A stretch of DNA of 64,000 bases, taken from the NCBI GenBank assembly GCA_049841135.1, contig JASGHK010000006.1, positions 620,001 to 684,000 of the forward strand. Direction: 5' to 3'. The stretch comes from JACRCT01 sp049841135. GTDB taxonomy: Bacteria > Myxococcota > Myxococcia > Myxococcales > UBA5297. The notes under the pieces are model-generated. The model saw only the letters and a list, made by a program, of their open reading frames with translations. It was not told the DNA's origin and searched no databases. A program made the position numbers and the translations under genes. Shown piece by piece: positions 1-8,684 of this stretch. Positions within the stretch are counted from its first letter, which is position 1, and the number at the start of each line of letters is the position of its first letter.

Positions 1-1235
1 AGTCGGACACGGACCTCGAGCGGGTCATCAACACGCCGGCGCGGGGCATCGGCGACACCACGGTCGAGCGGCTGCGGACGTACGCCCAGGGCGCCGGCAA
101 GAGCTTCTACGAGGCGCTCGCGGACGTCTCGCAGATCGACGGGCTCAACTCGGCGGCGCAGCGGCGGCTGAGCGCCTTCCGGGAGCTCGTCGATGGGATG
201 CACCAGGTGGTCGTCCACGCGCCCGACGCCTACGCGGCAGTGCAGAAGATGCTCGAGCTGTCCACGCTGCTCGACGCCCACGCCGCCGACGACTCCGAGG
301 AGGGCCAGGAGCGGGCCGAGAACCTGCGCGAGTTCGCGGGTGCGGCGCTCCAGTTCGACGAGCTGCGCGCCGCCGAGCGGGAGCAGCAGCCGCCCGCGCT
401 GGACGCACCTGCGCCTTCGCCTGCGGCGGCCGAGGAGGGTCCGCTCCGGGTCGAGCAGAGCGCGTTGGAGGCCTTCCTCGAGCAGATCAGCCTGCTGGGC
501 GACGCCGACGCCGAGGACTCGGGCGGGCGGGTCTCGCTGATGACGCTCCATGCGGCCAAGGGGCTGGAGTTCGACGTGGTGTTCCTGACCGGGATGGAGG
601 AGGGGATCTTCCCGCACTCGCGCGCGACCAATGCCAGCAACGAGCAGAGCCCGTGGAGCCAGGAGGACCCGGAGGAGCTCGCCGAGGAGCGGCGCCTCTG
701 CTACGTGGGGATCACGCGCGCCCGCCGCCGGCTGACCTTCTCGCTCGCGCGGTCGCGGGCGCTGTTCGGGGACTTCAAGCAGAACGCGCCGTCCCGGTTC
801 CTCAAGGACGTGCCCAAGGAGCTCTTCGCGTTCGAGGACGAAGGCGCGAGCCGGGTGCGCGAGGACGAGCCGGAGCTGGGCGAACCGGAGGAGCTGGAGG
901 CGCGGGTCCCTGGTGACACGTACGTCGTGCGCGACGAACAGGCGCCGATGTTCGACCTGGACGACCTCGATGGCTTCGACGAGTTCGACCAGCGCCCGCC
1001 TCACGAGCGTCGGGCCCGGCCCACCAACGTGACGCCGCTGAGGCGCTACCCGATGAAGGCCGCGCCGCGCTCGGCCGGCCCGACCTTCCCGGTCGGCGCG
1101 CGGGTGCTCCACGACTCGCTGGGCGAAGGTCTGGTGGTGGAGACGAGCGGCGAGGGCCCGAACGCGCGGGTCACCGTGAAGTTCCCCGGCGACGGCGAGC
1201 GGCGGATCGTCGCCAAGTTCCTGCGCCTGGCCTGA
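1..1235 (+). CDS. uvrD: UvrD/PcrA-type DNA helicase, C-terminal part (5' end outside window)
   Basis: Superfamily 1A 3'-5' DNA helicase used in repair and replication-fork maintenance. The frame is open from base 3 and begins in the 2B domain with the conserved RVINTPARGIGDTTVERL block. Motif V follows (LMTLHAAKGLEFDVVFLTG) and then motif VI (LCYVGITRARRRL). The C-terminal tail is acidic for about 80 residues and ends in a small beta-rich module (VGARVLHDSLGEGLVVE...), the Tudor-like RNA-polymerase-binding module known in PcrA/UvrD. The N-terminal ATP-binding domains lie outside the window. It converges on the VWA lipoprotein gene downstream, with a hairpin between them. Family assignment is firm; UvrD versus PcrA naming is a matter of convention. 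Confidence 0.95.
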   Translation, partial: SDTDLERVINTPARGIGDTTVERLRTYAQGAGKSFYEALADVSQIDGLNSAAQRRLSAFRELVDGMHQVVVHAPDAYAAVQKMLELSTLLDAHAADDSEEGQERAENLREFAGAALQFDELRAAEREQQPPALDAPAPSPAAAEEGPLRVEQSALEAFLEQISLLGDADAEDSGGRVSLMTLHAAKGLEFDVVFLTGMEEGIFPHSRATNASNEQSPWSQEDPEELAEERRLCYVGITRARRRLTFSLARSRALFGDFKQNAPSRFLKDVPKELFAFEDEGASRVREDEPELGEPEELEARVPGDTYVVRDEQAPMFDLDDLDGFDEFDQRPPHERRARPTNVTPLRRYPMKAAPRSAGPTFPVGARVLHDSLGEGLVVETSGEGPNARVTVKFPGDGERRIVAKFLRLA

Positions 1236-1248
1236 GCCCCAGACGACT

Positions 1249-1280
1249 CGGCGCCGACTCCCTCGAAGGAGCCGGCGCCG
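1249..1280. terminator. Bidirectional hairpin between convergent genes
   Basis: A 13-bp stem (1249-1261 with 1268-1280, one mismatch) closes a 6-base loop, CTCGAA. It sits between the stop of the helicase gene at 1235 and the inferred stop of the convergent VWA gene at 1312, where a shared terminator is expected. There is no strong U-tract, which is common in very GC-rich genomes. Confidence 0.6.
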
Positions 1281-1311
1281 AAGACCTGCAAGGTTCGAAG
1301 GTCGCCTATCG

Positions 1312-3310
1312 CTAGGGCACCGCTCCGGTGCAAATCGGCTGGGACGGCAGGAGCGAGTCCTGGGACCGGGTGACCTCGGAGAGCAGGTGCCACTGGTCCG
1401 CCCGCACTGTCGAGCTCGGGGCCGGCAGGGGTGCGCAGCGAGGGCGGCGCGAACTGGGCGAAGACGCAGGCCATCTTCCACAGGCCGTAGTCGCGCGAGA
1501 CCGAGCCCTCCGGCGCCTCGCCGAAGGTCAAGGTGATGAAGTTGTAGCCGTGCTGGCCGCTGGCGCGGTCGGGGGTGAGCAGCCGGATGTTGGAGGTCAA
1601 GAAGTCGTAGCAGACGCTGCCGTCGGTCTGCGGCGTCGCCTTCACCTCGTAGCGGTAGCTGTCGCGCGCGTGCACCAGGCGGTCGTCCAGCAGCGGGTTG
1701 GTGTGCTGGAAGACCTCGAGCACGTCGGCCACCCCGTCGAGGTCGTGGTCGATGAGCAGGCCGTTGTTGGTGAGCGGGTCGAGGCCCAGCATCACCTCCA
1801 CGCCGTCGGGGATGCCGTCGGTGTCGGAGTCCACCAGCGTCGGGTCGGTCCCCAGGAAGGACTCCATGGCCGTGGAGACCAGGTCGCCGTCGGTGTCGCC
1901 GGGCTGGAAGGGCGCCGTGAACTTGCCGGGCACGCTCTTGCTGCCTCGGGAGTCGGGGTCGATGGGGTCGAAGCCCTGCGACCGGTGGCTGGCCTCGAAC
2001 GCGTCCGGGAAGCCGTCCTGGTCGGTGTCGATGGACAGGCGGCTGGTGCCCAGCACCTGCACCGCGTCGCGGTCGTCCTCGATGGCGTCGCCGTCGCTGT
2101 CCACGCGGGGGCCGGTGAGCAGGGGGAAGGCCGCGGTGTTCTGCACCAGCAGGGACTTCTGCACGAAGCGGCTGGCGAGGCTGGTGTAGTCCAGCGAGCC
2201 GAGCTCGATGTCCGCCTGGGTGGTGAACTCCTGGAAGGTGCCGTTGCCGTGCTTGACCGCCAGCTCGGTCAGCGTCCAGCGCGAGACCTCGCGGGCCTCC
2301 TCCGCCGTCGCGCCGGGCAGGTTGTAGAGGTCGGTCAGGCAGATGTTGCCGCACAGGTTCACCGCGTCGGTGTTGAACAGCATGATGGTGTGCAGCTTGA
2401 TCTCGCCGATGTTGTACTTCTCGCGCAGCGCGGACAGCCGGTCGGCGGCGTCGAAGATCTGGTAGTTCTGGTTGCGGTCGGCGCCGGTGGTGAAGTTGAG
2501 CACCGTCTGGTTGTTCGGGTCGGTGGGGTCGCCGTCCGGGTCGAGGAGGTTCGGGTCGAGCGTGATGTTGCCGTCCTCGTCCAGGACCGGGTTGCAGAAG
2601 GTCGGCGGGTTGTCGCGCCAGATGCCCCAGGGGCGCGCCGGGGTCGCGTAGACGGTGGGGTCGGCGTCGGCGTCGTCCGAGGTGCAGCGCGGGTAGGGCG
2701 CGCCGTCGGTGAAGAGGATGACGACGTACTTGGTGCGCGGCAGCTCGCTGCGGTTGGCCTTGAGGATGTCGGTCTCGATGCGCGAGTAGGCCTCGGCCAG
2801 CGCACCCTGGTAGTCGGTGCCCTTTCCCAGCGCGTTCTGCAGACCGTCCACGCGGGTCACCAGCGAGCCGTCGCTCGCCGGGACGAAGCCGGTCTGGGGG
2901 TAGACGTTGGCGATCTTCGAGTCGAACGGAACCAGCGCCACCGAGATGTTGGGCATCGAGCCGTCCGCCAGCGGCGTCTGGAAGCGCTGCAGCACGCTCT
3001 TGAGGGCGCGCACGCGGCCGGGCTCGGAGATGCCCTGCGCGCGAAGCTTGTCCCCGACCTGCTCGCAGAAGCCGTTGGAGGCCTGCGAGCCCGGCCCGTC
3101 CGAGACGCACATCGAGCCGGAGCTGTCGATGAGGAAGATGACCTTGACCGGGAAGCCCTGGGTGTTCGGCTCCTCGGTGCAGACCTTCCCGCGGACCTGG
3201 AGGCGGTCGTCCAGGACGGAGTCCGTGGTCAGCTCAGGCTGGAGCAGGGCCTCGGTACACGACGAGAGCGCGACGAGGAGGGTGAACGTGCCGACGAGGA
3301 GCCTTCGCAT
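1312..3310 (-). CDS. VWA-domain lipoprotein with thrombospondin type-3 repeats (3' frameshift)
   Basis: Predicted surface or periplasmic lipoprotein. A lipoprotein signal ends at LSSC (Cys18). A von Willebrand A domain follows, with an intact MIDAS motif DSSGSM at residues 62-67 (metal-dependent ligand binding). About five Ca2+-binding TSP3-type repeats come next (DSDGD, DTDQDGFPD, DTDGD, DSDTDGIPD, DHDLDGVAD), then a C-terminal beta-rich domain. GGAGG lies about 6 bases before the ATG. In the raw frame the ORF runs on to 1046 and overlaps the helicase by 190 bases; moving by one base near 1397-1405 (run GGGCGG) gives a stop at 1312, a 665-aa product and no overlap. I prefer that reading. The neighbour at 3469-5079 is a paralogue. 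Ligand unknown. Confidence 0.85.
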
Positions 3311-3468
3311 GAGACGACCTCCAGATGCGCCAGAGCCTATGGCTGAACCCTTAGTGGCCGGCTGCTCGAAAAACGGCTGGAGCCGATGTGCGACAAGGGA
3401 CGACCTTCGGCTGCTTTCCCGCCCGGGTGATCGGATGTCCGGCGGCGCTCGTCCCGATCACTCGGCCC

Positions 3469-5079
3469 TCAAGGCCTGTTCTCGTTCACGGCCTCTTCCA
3501 AAAAGATGACCGGATCCGCGGGGATACGCGTCGCCGGCGGCCTGAAGACCACCTGCTGCGCCTGCCAGCGGGCGATGGAGCCGCCGGAGGGGAGGGCGAA
3601 CACCGTATAGAGGTAGATGTCGTTGGCGCCCTCTTCGTGGGCGAGCGTCGCGCGGGTCTCCACCAGGCCGATGTTCGAGAAGTTGATGTGGTAGCGGGCG
3701 CGGCCGGGGCAGACGTCGGCGTCGGCTTCAGGGCTGCCGGGCGGGGGGATGGGCGCCTGCTCCCAGTCATAGTCGTAGGAGTGCGAGCCCAGGAACTCGT
3801 GGTCGTTGCTGGTGGGGTCGGTGTGGCGGCGAAGCTCGTCGACGTTGCCGAAGCCATCGCGGTCGGCGTCCAGCGTGCCTTCGGCGCGGATGGGGTCGGT
3901 GGTGCCGAACAGCTCGACGAGGTCGGGCATGCCGTCGCCGTCGGTGTCGCCGATGCAGTCGTCGGTGCCCAGCAGGCGCTCCTCGCACTCGTTGAGGCCG
4001 TCGCGGTCGAGGTCGGTGCCGACGTCGCAGCCCTTGACCACGTTGGGCATCAGCGGGTCCATGCCGGCGATGACCTCCACGCCGTCCATCAGCCCGTCCT
4101 CGTCGGTGTCGGTGACCAGCGGGTCGGTGCCCAGCTTGTCCTCGTCGTCGTCCGGAAGGCCGTCGCCATCCGAGTCGGGCAAAAGCTTGCCGCCGCGGGC
4201 CCGGGCGTGCCGGTTGAACGCCAACGCCGTGCGCAGCTCCATGGGGGCGGGGACGCCGGCCAGGTCGAGCCCCGCCAGGTCGGTCATGAGCGTCGCCAGG
4301 CTGGAGTTCTTGACCTGCGTGCCGCCGAGGCTGGCGATGAGCTCGGCCTGCGCTCGCGCGGTGGGGTCGGCGTTGGTCCCGGCGACGTAGACGGGTTGCA
4401 CCGAGACCTCGGCAGCGCCGTACTTCTCCATCAGCTCGCGAACCCGCCGGGTCTCTTCCTCGATGAGGCAGCGCCCGCAGTTGCTCTGGCAGGTGGCATC
4501 GGTCCGGCGGCAGAAGCAGAGGTCCTCGTCGGAGAGGTAGCGGCAGTAGTCGCCGGGCGTGCGGTCGACGCCGAACATGATGAGGACGACGGTGTAGCGG
4601 CCGCGGGCGCGCGCGCCGGGGCAGTCGTCGATGAGGATGCCCGAGATGAGCGACTCGCTCAGCGACAGCGCCCGCACCAGGGAGGAGGGGCCGCCCTGCG
4701 AGAAGGTCCGGTAGCGGGGCAGCGACGCGGTGAGGGTGGCCGAGTCCGAGAAGCCGACCGGGAGCAGGTTGAAGGCGAAGTCGTTGTAGGCCACGAGCCC
4801 GAAGCGCACGAACGGGCTCGAGTAGCGCTGGATGGCGTTGGCGATGGCGTCGGTCACCGCCGTGCGGGCGTTGATGTCCAGGTCGATGCCGCCCTGCACC
4901 GCGTAGAGGATGCGCGTCGGGAAGTGCCGCCCGGACGGGGTGGGCACGCAGAACGTGGCGTCGAAGGTCGCACGGTCGGGGAGGTTGGCGCCCTGGCCTC
5001 GAACCGAGTACACCGACGCATCGGTACACCCCGAGAACGCGAGGAGCACGCCGCAGAAGATCGCGAGGGGCTTGGGCAT
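3469..5079 (-). CDS. VWA-like lipoprotein with TSP3 repeats, MIDAS lost
   Basis: A 536-aa paralogue of the upstream-numbered neighbour, same strand, 158 bases apart. Lipoprotein signal with Cys18 (FSGC). The region equivalent to the VWA domain keeps the fold-like pattern, but the DxSxS metal site is replaced by AVQGGIDLD, so metal-dependent adhesion by that site is not expected. A Cys-rich insert (residues about 190-220, CRYLSDEDLCFCRR...CQSNCGRC) is absent from the paralogue. TSP3 repeats follow (DSDGDGLPD, DTDEDGLMD, DLDRDGLNE, DTDGDGMPD, DADRDGFGN). AAGGAG sits 7 bases before the ATG. Probably an exported Ca2+-binding structural or adhesive protein; exact role unknown. Confidence 0.85.
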   Translation of the reverse strand: MPKPLAIFCGVLLAFSGCTDASVYSVRGQGANLPDRATFDATFCVPTPSGRHFPTRILYAVQGGIDLDINARTAVTDAIANAIQRYSSPFVRFGLVAYNDFAFNLLPVGFSDSATLTASLPRYRTFSQGGPSSLVRALSLSESLISGILIDDCPGARARGRYTVVLIMFGVDRTPGDYCRYLSDEDLCFCRRTDATCQSNCGRCLIEEETRRVRELMEKYGAAEVSVQPVYVAGTNADPTARAQAELIASLGGTQVKNSSLATLMTDLAGLDLAGVPAPMELRTALAFNRHARARGGKLLPDSDGDGLPDDDEDKLGTDPLVTDTDEDGLMDGVEVIAGMDPLMPNVVKGCDVGTDLDRDGLNECEERLLGTDDCIGDTDGDGMPDLVELFGTTDPIRAEGTLDADRDGFGNVDELRRHTDPTSNDHEFLGSHSYDYDWEQAPIPPPGSPEADADVCPGRARYHINFSNIGLVETRATLAHEEGANDIYLYTVFALPSGGSIARWQAQQVVFRPPATRIPADPVIFLEEAVNENRP

Positions 5080-5152
5080 GAGGGTTCTCCTTATACCACG
5101 ACCCGGAACCGCCCAATGCCCGGCCGCGATGGCCTCGACGAAGTCATCGGGT

Positions 5153-5181
5153 TTGACGCCCGGGCCGCCATTTGGCTTACT
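5153..5181 (+). promoter_or_regulatory. Candidate sigma-70-type promoter of the envelope operon
   Basis: TTGACG (5153-5158) and a weak -10, CTTACT (5176-5181), are separated by 17 bases. They lie about 40 bases upstream of the ATG at 5218, in the divergent gap between the VWA gene and the operon. The -35 matches 5 of 6 and the -10 only 3 of 6, so this is tentative. Confidence 0.3.
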
Positions 5182-5217
5182 GGCGCCCTTTCAATCACCC
5201 GCGGTTGCGAGGTGTCC

Positions 5218-5637
5218 ATGCGCGCCGGAGCCAAGCTCTCCCTGTCCACGGCCGTCGTCGCGGCCGCGCTCGCCGTGCCTTCGCTCGCGTTCGCCGGACC
5301 CGCAGCCGTGTTCTGGGGAGCCGTGCCGGGGGCGGCGGCCAAGGCCAAGAAGGCGACGCCCAAACCCGCAGCCAAGCCCAGCCCCGCTCCCGAGGAGAAG
5401 GCGGCTGCGCCCGCCCAGGCTCCCTCGGCGGGACCGGCGGGGGCGCCCACCGGCGACGTCGCGGTGGGGCCGCGCGGCCCGACCCGCATCGACTTCGACG
5501 ACCGTCTCATCCAGGGCCAGACCAACAAGTCCGGAGCCGTCTACCTGTTCGACCGCAAGGAACTTTCGGTTCGTTCCATGGTCCGTCAGAGGACGAGCTT
5601 CCGGGATCAGATCGTCAAAGACATCCTCACGGAGTAG
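5218..5637 (+). CDS. Small secreted Ala/Pro-rich protein, first gene of envelope-machine operon
   Basis: A 139-aa protein with a cleavable signal peptide (residues 1-25, ending SLAFAG), a low-complexity Ala/Pro/Lys linker (about 35-80) and a compact C-terminal segment (about 90-139; RIDFDDRLIQGQTNKSGAVY, then RKE and SMVRQRTSFRDQIV). From memory, a similar short conserved segment is found in small exported proteins encoded next to AgmX/PglI-domain genes in myxobacteria; no domain function is known to me. The start is chosen because the signal peptide begins there and GAGGTG precedes it. Only 6 bases separate its stop from the next gene, so the two are co-transcribed and probably act in one periplasmic complex. 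Confidence 0.8.
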   Translation: MRAGAKLSLSTAVVAAALAVPSLAFAGPAAVFWGAVPGAAAKAKKATPKPAAKPSPAPEEKAAAPAQAPSAGPAGAPTGDVAVGPRGPTRIDFDDRLIQGQTNKSGAVYLFDRKELSVRSMVRQRTSFRDQIVKDILTE

Positions 5638-5643
5638 ACGCAC

Positions 5644-7941
5644 GTGGCAGACGCCTCCGTACTCCAGGTCGTCATCTTCCGTGAGGGGGCACTCCTCGGG
5701 TCGGAAGTCTTTCCGCCCGGCGACTATGTCGTCGGGAGCGACCCCGGTTGTGAGCTGATCCTCGCGGACGACATCGTGGGCAGCACCCAGGCCTACCTCT
5801 CGTTTCGCGACGGGAAGATCACGCTGCAGGACGTCGCCAACGGCGACGTCGGCGTGACCGTCAACGGCGAGCGGCAGGCCGTCGCCGAGGTCCGCACGCT
5901 CGACGACGTGGCCATCGGCCCGTTCCTGCTCAAGTTCCGCATCGTCGGGCAGAAGCGAGCGGGGCCCAGCCGTCCGGGGCCCGCGGCCAGTGCTCCCGCG
6001 GCTGGCCAGGGTCTGCGCCAGGCTCCCGTGGCGGCGATCATGGCGCCTGCGCCCGTGGTCGACGACGAGCCCGACGTCACCATCCGAGCGACGGTCCCGG
6101 AGATCGTCATCGCCCAGGCTCCGGTGGCCGCACCTCCGGCCCCCAAACCGGCGCCTCGGGTGCCGGGGTTTGCGCATCCTGGCCCGGCCCACGCCGCGCC
6201 GCCGGCCCCTGCACCGGCACCGGCACCGGCACCGGCACACAAGCCCGCGCCGGCCCCGCCGGCTCCCGCTCCGCTGCCACCGACGGCACCCGGGCGCAAG
6301 GCGGTCCCGCCCTCGTCGGCGACCTCGACCGTCCACTACGGCTCGCAGTCCGATGCCCCGGTGACGACGGAGACCCCGGCCGCCGCTGCGCCCGCGCCCG
6401 CGAGCACCGCCGCCGTCAAGGCTCCGGCTCCGATGGCGCCCGCGCCGGCTCCTGAACCGGCCGCGGTGGAGCGCGAGCCGCTGGCTCACACCGCGGGGCC
6501 GGTCGGCCGCAGCGTCCTCGACGCCCCCAAGAAGGGCCGCAAGCCGTTCCGGCTCTCGCCCTTCAAGTTCAGGGACCTGGGGTATCGCAAGGACGACATG
6601 TCCGAGGCCGCCGCCGCTCCCGAGGGCAGCGAGCCCAAGGGCCCGAACCTGCGGGTCCGCGTCTTCTGGGGAAAGTCGGCGGTCGGCGTCTACGGCTTCC
6701 CGTTCGGAATGCCCGTCAGCGCGGGCCCGGCCGAGGATCTCAATGTCCCGCTCTACCGGATAGACCTGCCCAAGGCCAACTACCAGCTCGCGCTGTGCGA
6801 GAAGGGGAGCTGGGTGGTGCGGGTGCCCAAGGCGCTGCGGGCCTTCAAGTTCGAGAGCTCGGGCTGGAAGCCCGCCGACGGCCCCAGCGACGGCGAGGCG
6901 CACAAGATCGCGCTCGAGCCGGGCAAGCTGCTGCGCATCGGCGACGCCGCCTACTCGGTCGAGATGCGCGTCGACCGCACCAAGCAGGCGCCGAAGACGA
7001 ACCTCAAGGACCTTCGCAGGTCTGGCGTGCTGCTGCCAGCGGGGCTGGTGGTCGCGCTGGGCACCGGGGTGGCGCTGGCCGCCATCTTCATGCCCAACTT
7101 CAAGGACGACAAACAGGACTTCAACCCGCAGCAGATGCTGCGCGCCGCCAAGGCCGTCCTCAAGCCTCCGGAGAAGAAGAAGGAAGAGAAGAAGCCGGAG
7201 AAGAAGGAAGAGGCGCCCAAGGAGAAGCCCACCGCCAAGGAGAAGGTGGAGCTGCCTCCGGACGTGCCGCGCACCAAGAACGTCCAGCAGGTCAACCGCG
7301 CCCTCAAGAGCGTCGAGAAGGTCACCTCGGGCCTGGCGGTGGAGAGCCTGCTCAAGGCCACCAGCAAGCTCGCCGGAGGCCCGAAGGGCTACGGCGACAA
7401 GGGCATGGGCTACAAGCTCTCGCCGCTCATCGGCAAGCCGCCGGTGGCCATGGCGGGCATGGGCTTCGGGCCCGGAATGGGCGGCTTCGGCACCGAGACC
7501 AAGGGCATCGGCGCCATCCGCGGCATGGGGGGCGGCGGCGGCGGCGGCATCGGCAGCTTCAGCGCCGGCGGCACCGGCAAGGGCAAGGTCGGCGGCACGG
7601 TCGTCAGCGCCCCGTCGAGCGGCTTCAAGCAGCGCGGCGGTGGCGGCACGCTGGCCCGCGAGCTCATCGCCAAGGTCATCAACGAGCACATGGGCGAGAT
7701 CCGCGGGTGCTACGAGCGGGCGCTGCTGCGCGAGGCGGGCCTCGCCGGCAAGCTCAACCTCGAGTGGACCATCGACACCAACGGGCGCGTGGAGGAGATC
7801 AAGGTCAAGCAGTCGACCATCAAGGGCGCCGAGGTTCCCAACTGCATCGTGAACAGCCTCAAGACGTGGATCTTCCCCAAGCCCACCGGTGGCAAGGTGA
7901 TCGTCTCCTACCCGTTCCTGTTCAACAGCGTCGGGTTCTAG
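5644..7941 (+). CDS. FHA domain / single-TM / AgmX-PglI C-terminal (TonB-like) protein, GltG-like
   Basis: A 765-aa inner-membrane protein with a GTG start. Order: cytoplasmic FHA-like domain (1-101; phosphothreonine-reading fold), long Pro/Ala linker (to about 290), a second beta-rich domain (about 333-450), one TM helix (about 463-483), Lys/Glu-rich periplasmic helix (507-534), Gly-rich stretch (600-666) and an AgmX/PglI C-terminal domain (669-765; MGEIRGCYERALL, then CIVNSLKTWIFPKPTGG and the end YPFLF). In Myxococcus, proteins of this architecture (GltG/GltJ, NfsG) couple an AglRQS/TolQR-type proton motor to outer-membrane partners. No motor genes lie in this window, so the energy source must be encoded elsewhere. 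Glt/Nfs kinship is inferred from architecture and neighbours, not from an alignment. Confidence 0.85.
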   Translation: MADASVLQVVIFREGALLGSEVFPPGDYVVGSDPGCELILADDIVGSTQAYLSFRDGKITLQDVANGDVGVTVNGERQAVAEVRTLDDVAIGPFLLKFRIVGQKRAGPSRPGPAASAPAAGQGLRQAPVAAIMAPAPVVDDEPDVTIRATVPEIVIAQAPVAAPPAPKPAPRVPGFAHPGPAHAAPPAPAPAPAPAPAHKPAPAPPAPAPLPPTAPGRKAVPPSSATSTVHYGSQSDAPVTTETPAAAAPAPASTAAVKAPAPMAPAPAPEPAAVEREPLAHTAGPVGRSVLDAPKKGRKPFRLSPFKFRDLGYRKDDMSEAAAAPEGSEPKGPNLRVRVFWGKSAVGVYGFPFGMPVSAGPAEDLNVPLYRIDLPKANYQLALCEKGSWVVRVPKALRAFKFESSGWKPADGPSDGEAHKIALEPGKLLRIGDAAYSVEMRVDRTKQAPKTNLKDLRRSGVLLPAGLVVALGTGVALAAIFMPNFKDDKQDFNPQQMLRAAKAVLKPPEKKKEEKKPEKKEEAPKEKPTAKEKVELPPDVPRTKNVQQVNRALKSVEKVTSGLAVESLLKATSKLAGGPKGYGDKGMGYKLSPLIGKPPVAMAGMGFGPGMGGFGTETKGIGAIRGMGGGGGGGIGSFSAGGTGKGKVGGTVVSAPSSGFKQRGGGGTLARELIAKVINEHMGEIRGCYERALLREAGLAGKLNLEWTIDTNGRVEEIKVKQSTIKGAEVPNCIVNSLKTWIFPKPTGGKVIVSYPFLFNSVGF

Positions 7942-8057
7942 TTTGTCTTGACCGCCGCGAGCCTGTAGCTTTGCACCCCCTGGCGCCCATCAGACGGGGC
8001 GCTCCTGCTTCCTGCCTACGGGGCGAGGTGGAACGCGACGCCCCGCGAGAGTGACCC

Positions 8058-8678
8058 ATGAGAGCCCACGCCACAGTCGCCATGGTCCTCGCCGCCGTGC
8101 TGGCCTTCCCGGCAGCCGTGAAGGCCGAGGAAGAGGAGCCTGGAAAGCTCGCTGCGGTCCAGCGGCGCAAGTTCCGCATGGATCACGAGATCTCCCTGGC
8201 CCTGGGCCTGCAGCCGCTCGATGCCTTCTACAAGGGGTTGGGGCCGGTGGGCGGGTACACCCTGCACTTCACCGACATCCTGGCGTGGGAGGTGCTGCGC
8301 GGCGGCTACTCGTTCCGCCTGGGCACCGGCCTTCGCGACCAGCTGGAGAAGGACTTCGGCGTCGCGCCGACCAAGTTCGAGGAGATGGAGTGGCACGTGG
8401 GGACGGCGGCGATGATCACCCCGTTCTACGGCAAGCTCTCGCTCATCAACCGCGCGGTGACGCACGCCGAGATGTTCGTCATCATCGGCGCGGTCGTGGG
8501 CAAGTTCACCGACGCCTACAAGCCCGGCCCGCAGGCCGGCCTGGGGCTGCGCTTCTTCCTGTCCGAGTGGATCAGCGTCCGCTTCGACTTCCGGTACGAG
8601 TACCTCATCGCCAAGAAGCCGACGCAGGTCATCGATCTCTCGCTGGGGCTGTGCTTCAACCTCGGCGGCACGGACTGA
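8058..8678 (+). CDS. Outer-membrane beta-barrel protein of the envelope machine
   Basis: A 206-aa protein with a signal peptide (1-23, ending VKA). The mature part alternates hydrophobic and polar residues in short strands (EISLALGLQP, GGYTLHFTDI, GLRFFLSEW, SVRFDFRYEYL) and ends LSLGLCFNLGGTD, as expected for a small 8-stranded barrel. It matches the outer membrane beta-barrel proteins that myxobacteria place beside TPR and AgmX-type genes. It lies 116 bases after the FHA/TonB-like gene and 6 bases before the TPR gene. It is a plausible outer-membrane partner for the TonB-like C-terminus of its neighbour. Confidence 0.8.
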   Translation: MRAHATVAMVLAAVLAFPAAVKAEEEEPGKLAAVQRRKFRMDHEISLALGLQPLDAFYKGLGPVGGYTLHFTDILAWEVLRGGYSFRLGTGLRDQLEKDFGVAPTKFEEMEWHVGTAAMITPFYGKLSLINRAVTHAEMFVIIGAVVGKFTDAYKPGPQAGLGLRFFLSEWISVRFDFRYEYLIAKKPTQVIDLSLGLCFNLGGTD

Positions 8679-8684
8679 ACCGTC

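Noticed and set aside
5090..5116. TATAAG with TTGGGC 15 bases upstream, before the second VWA gene
   Set aside because: Transcription would start about 4 bases before the ATG and leave out the AAGGAG site; spacing is also short.
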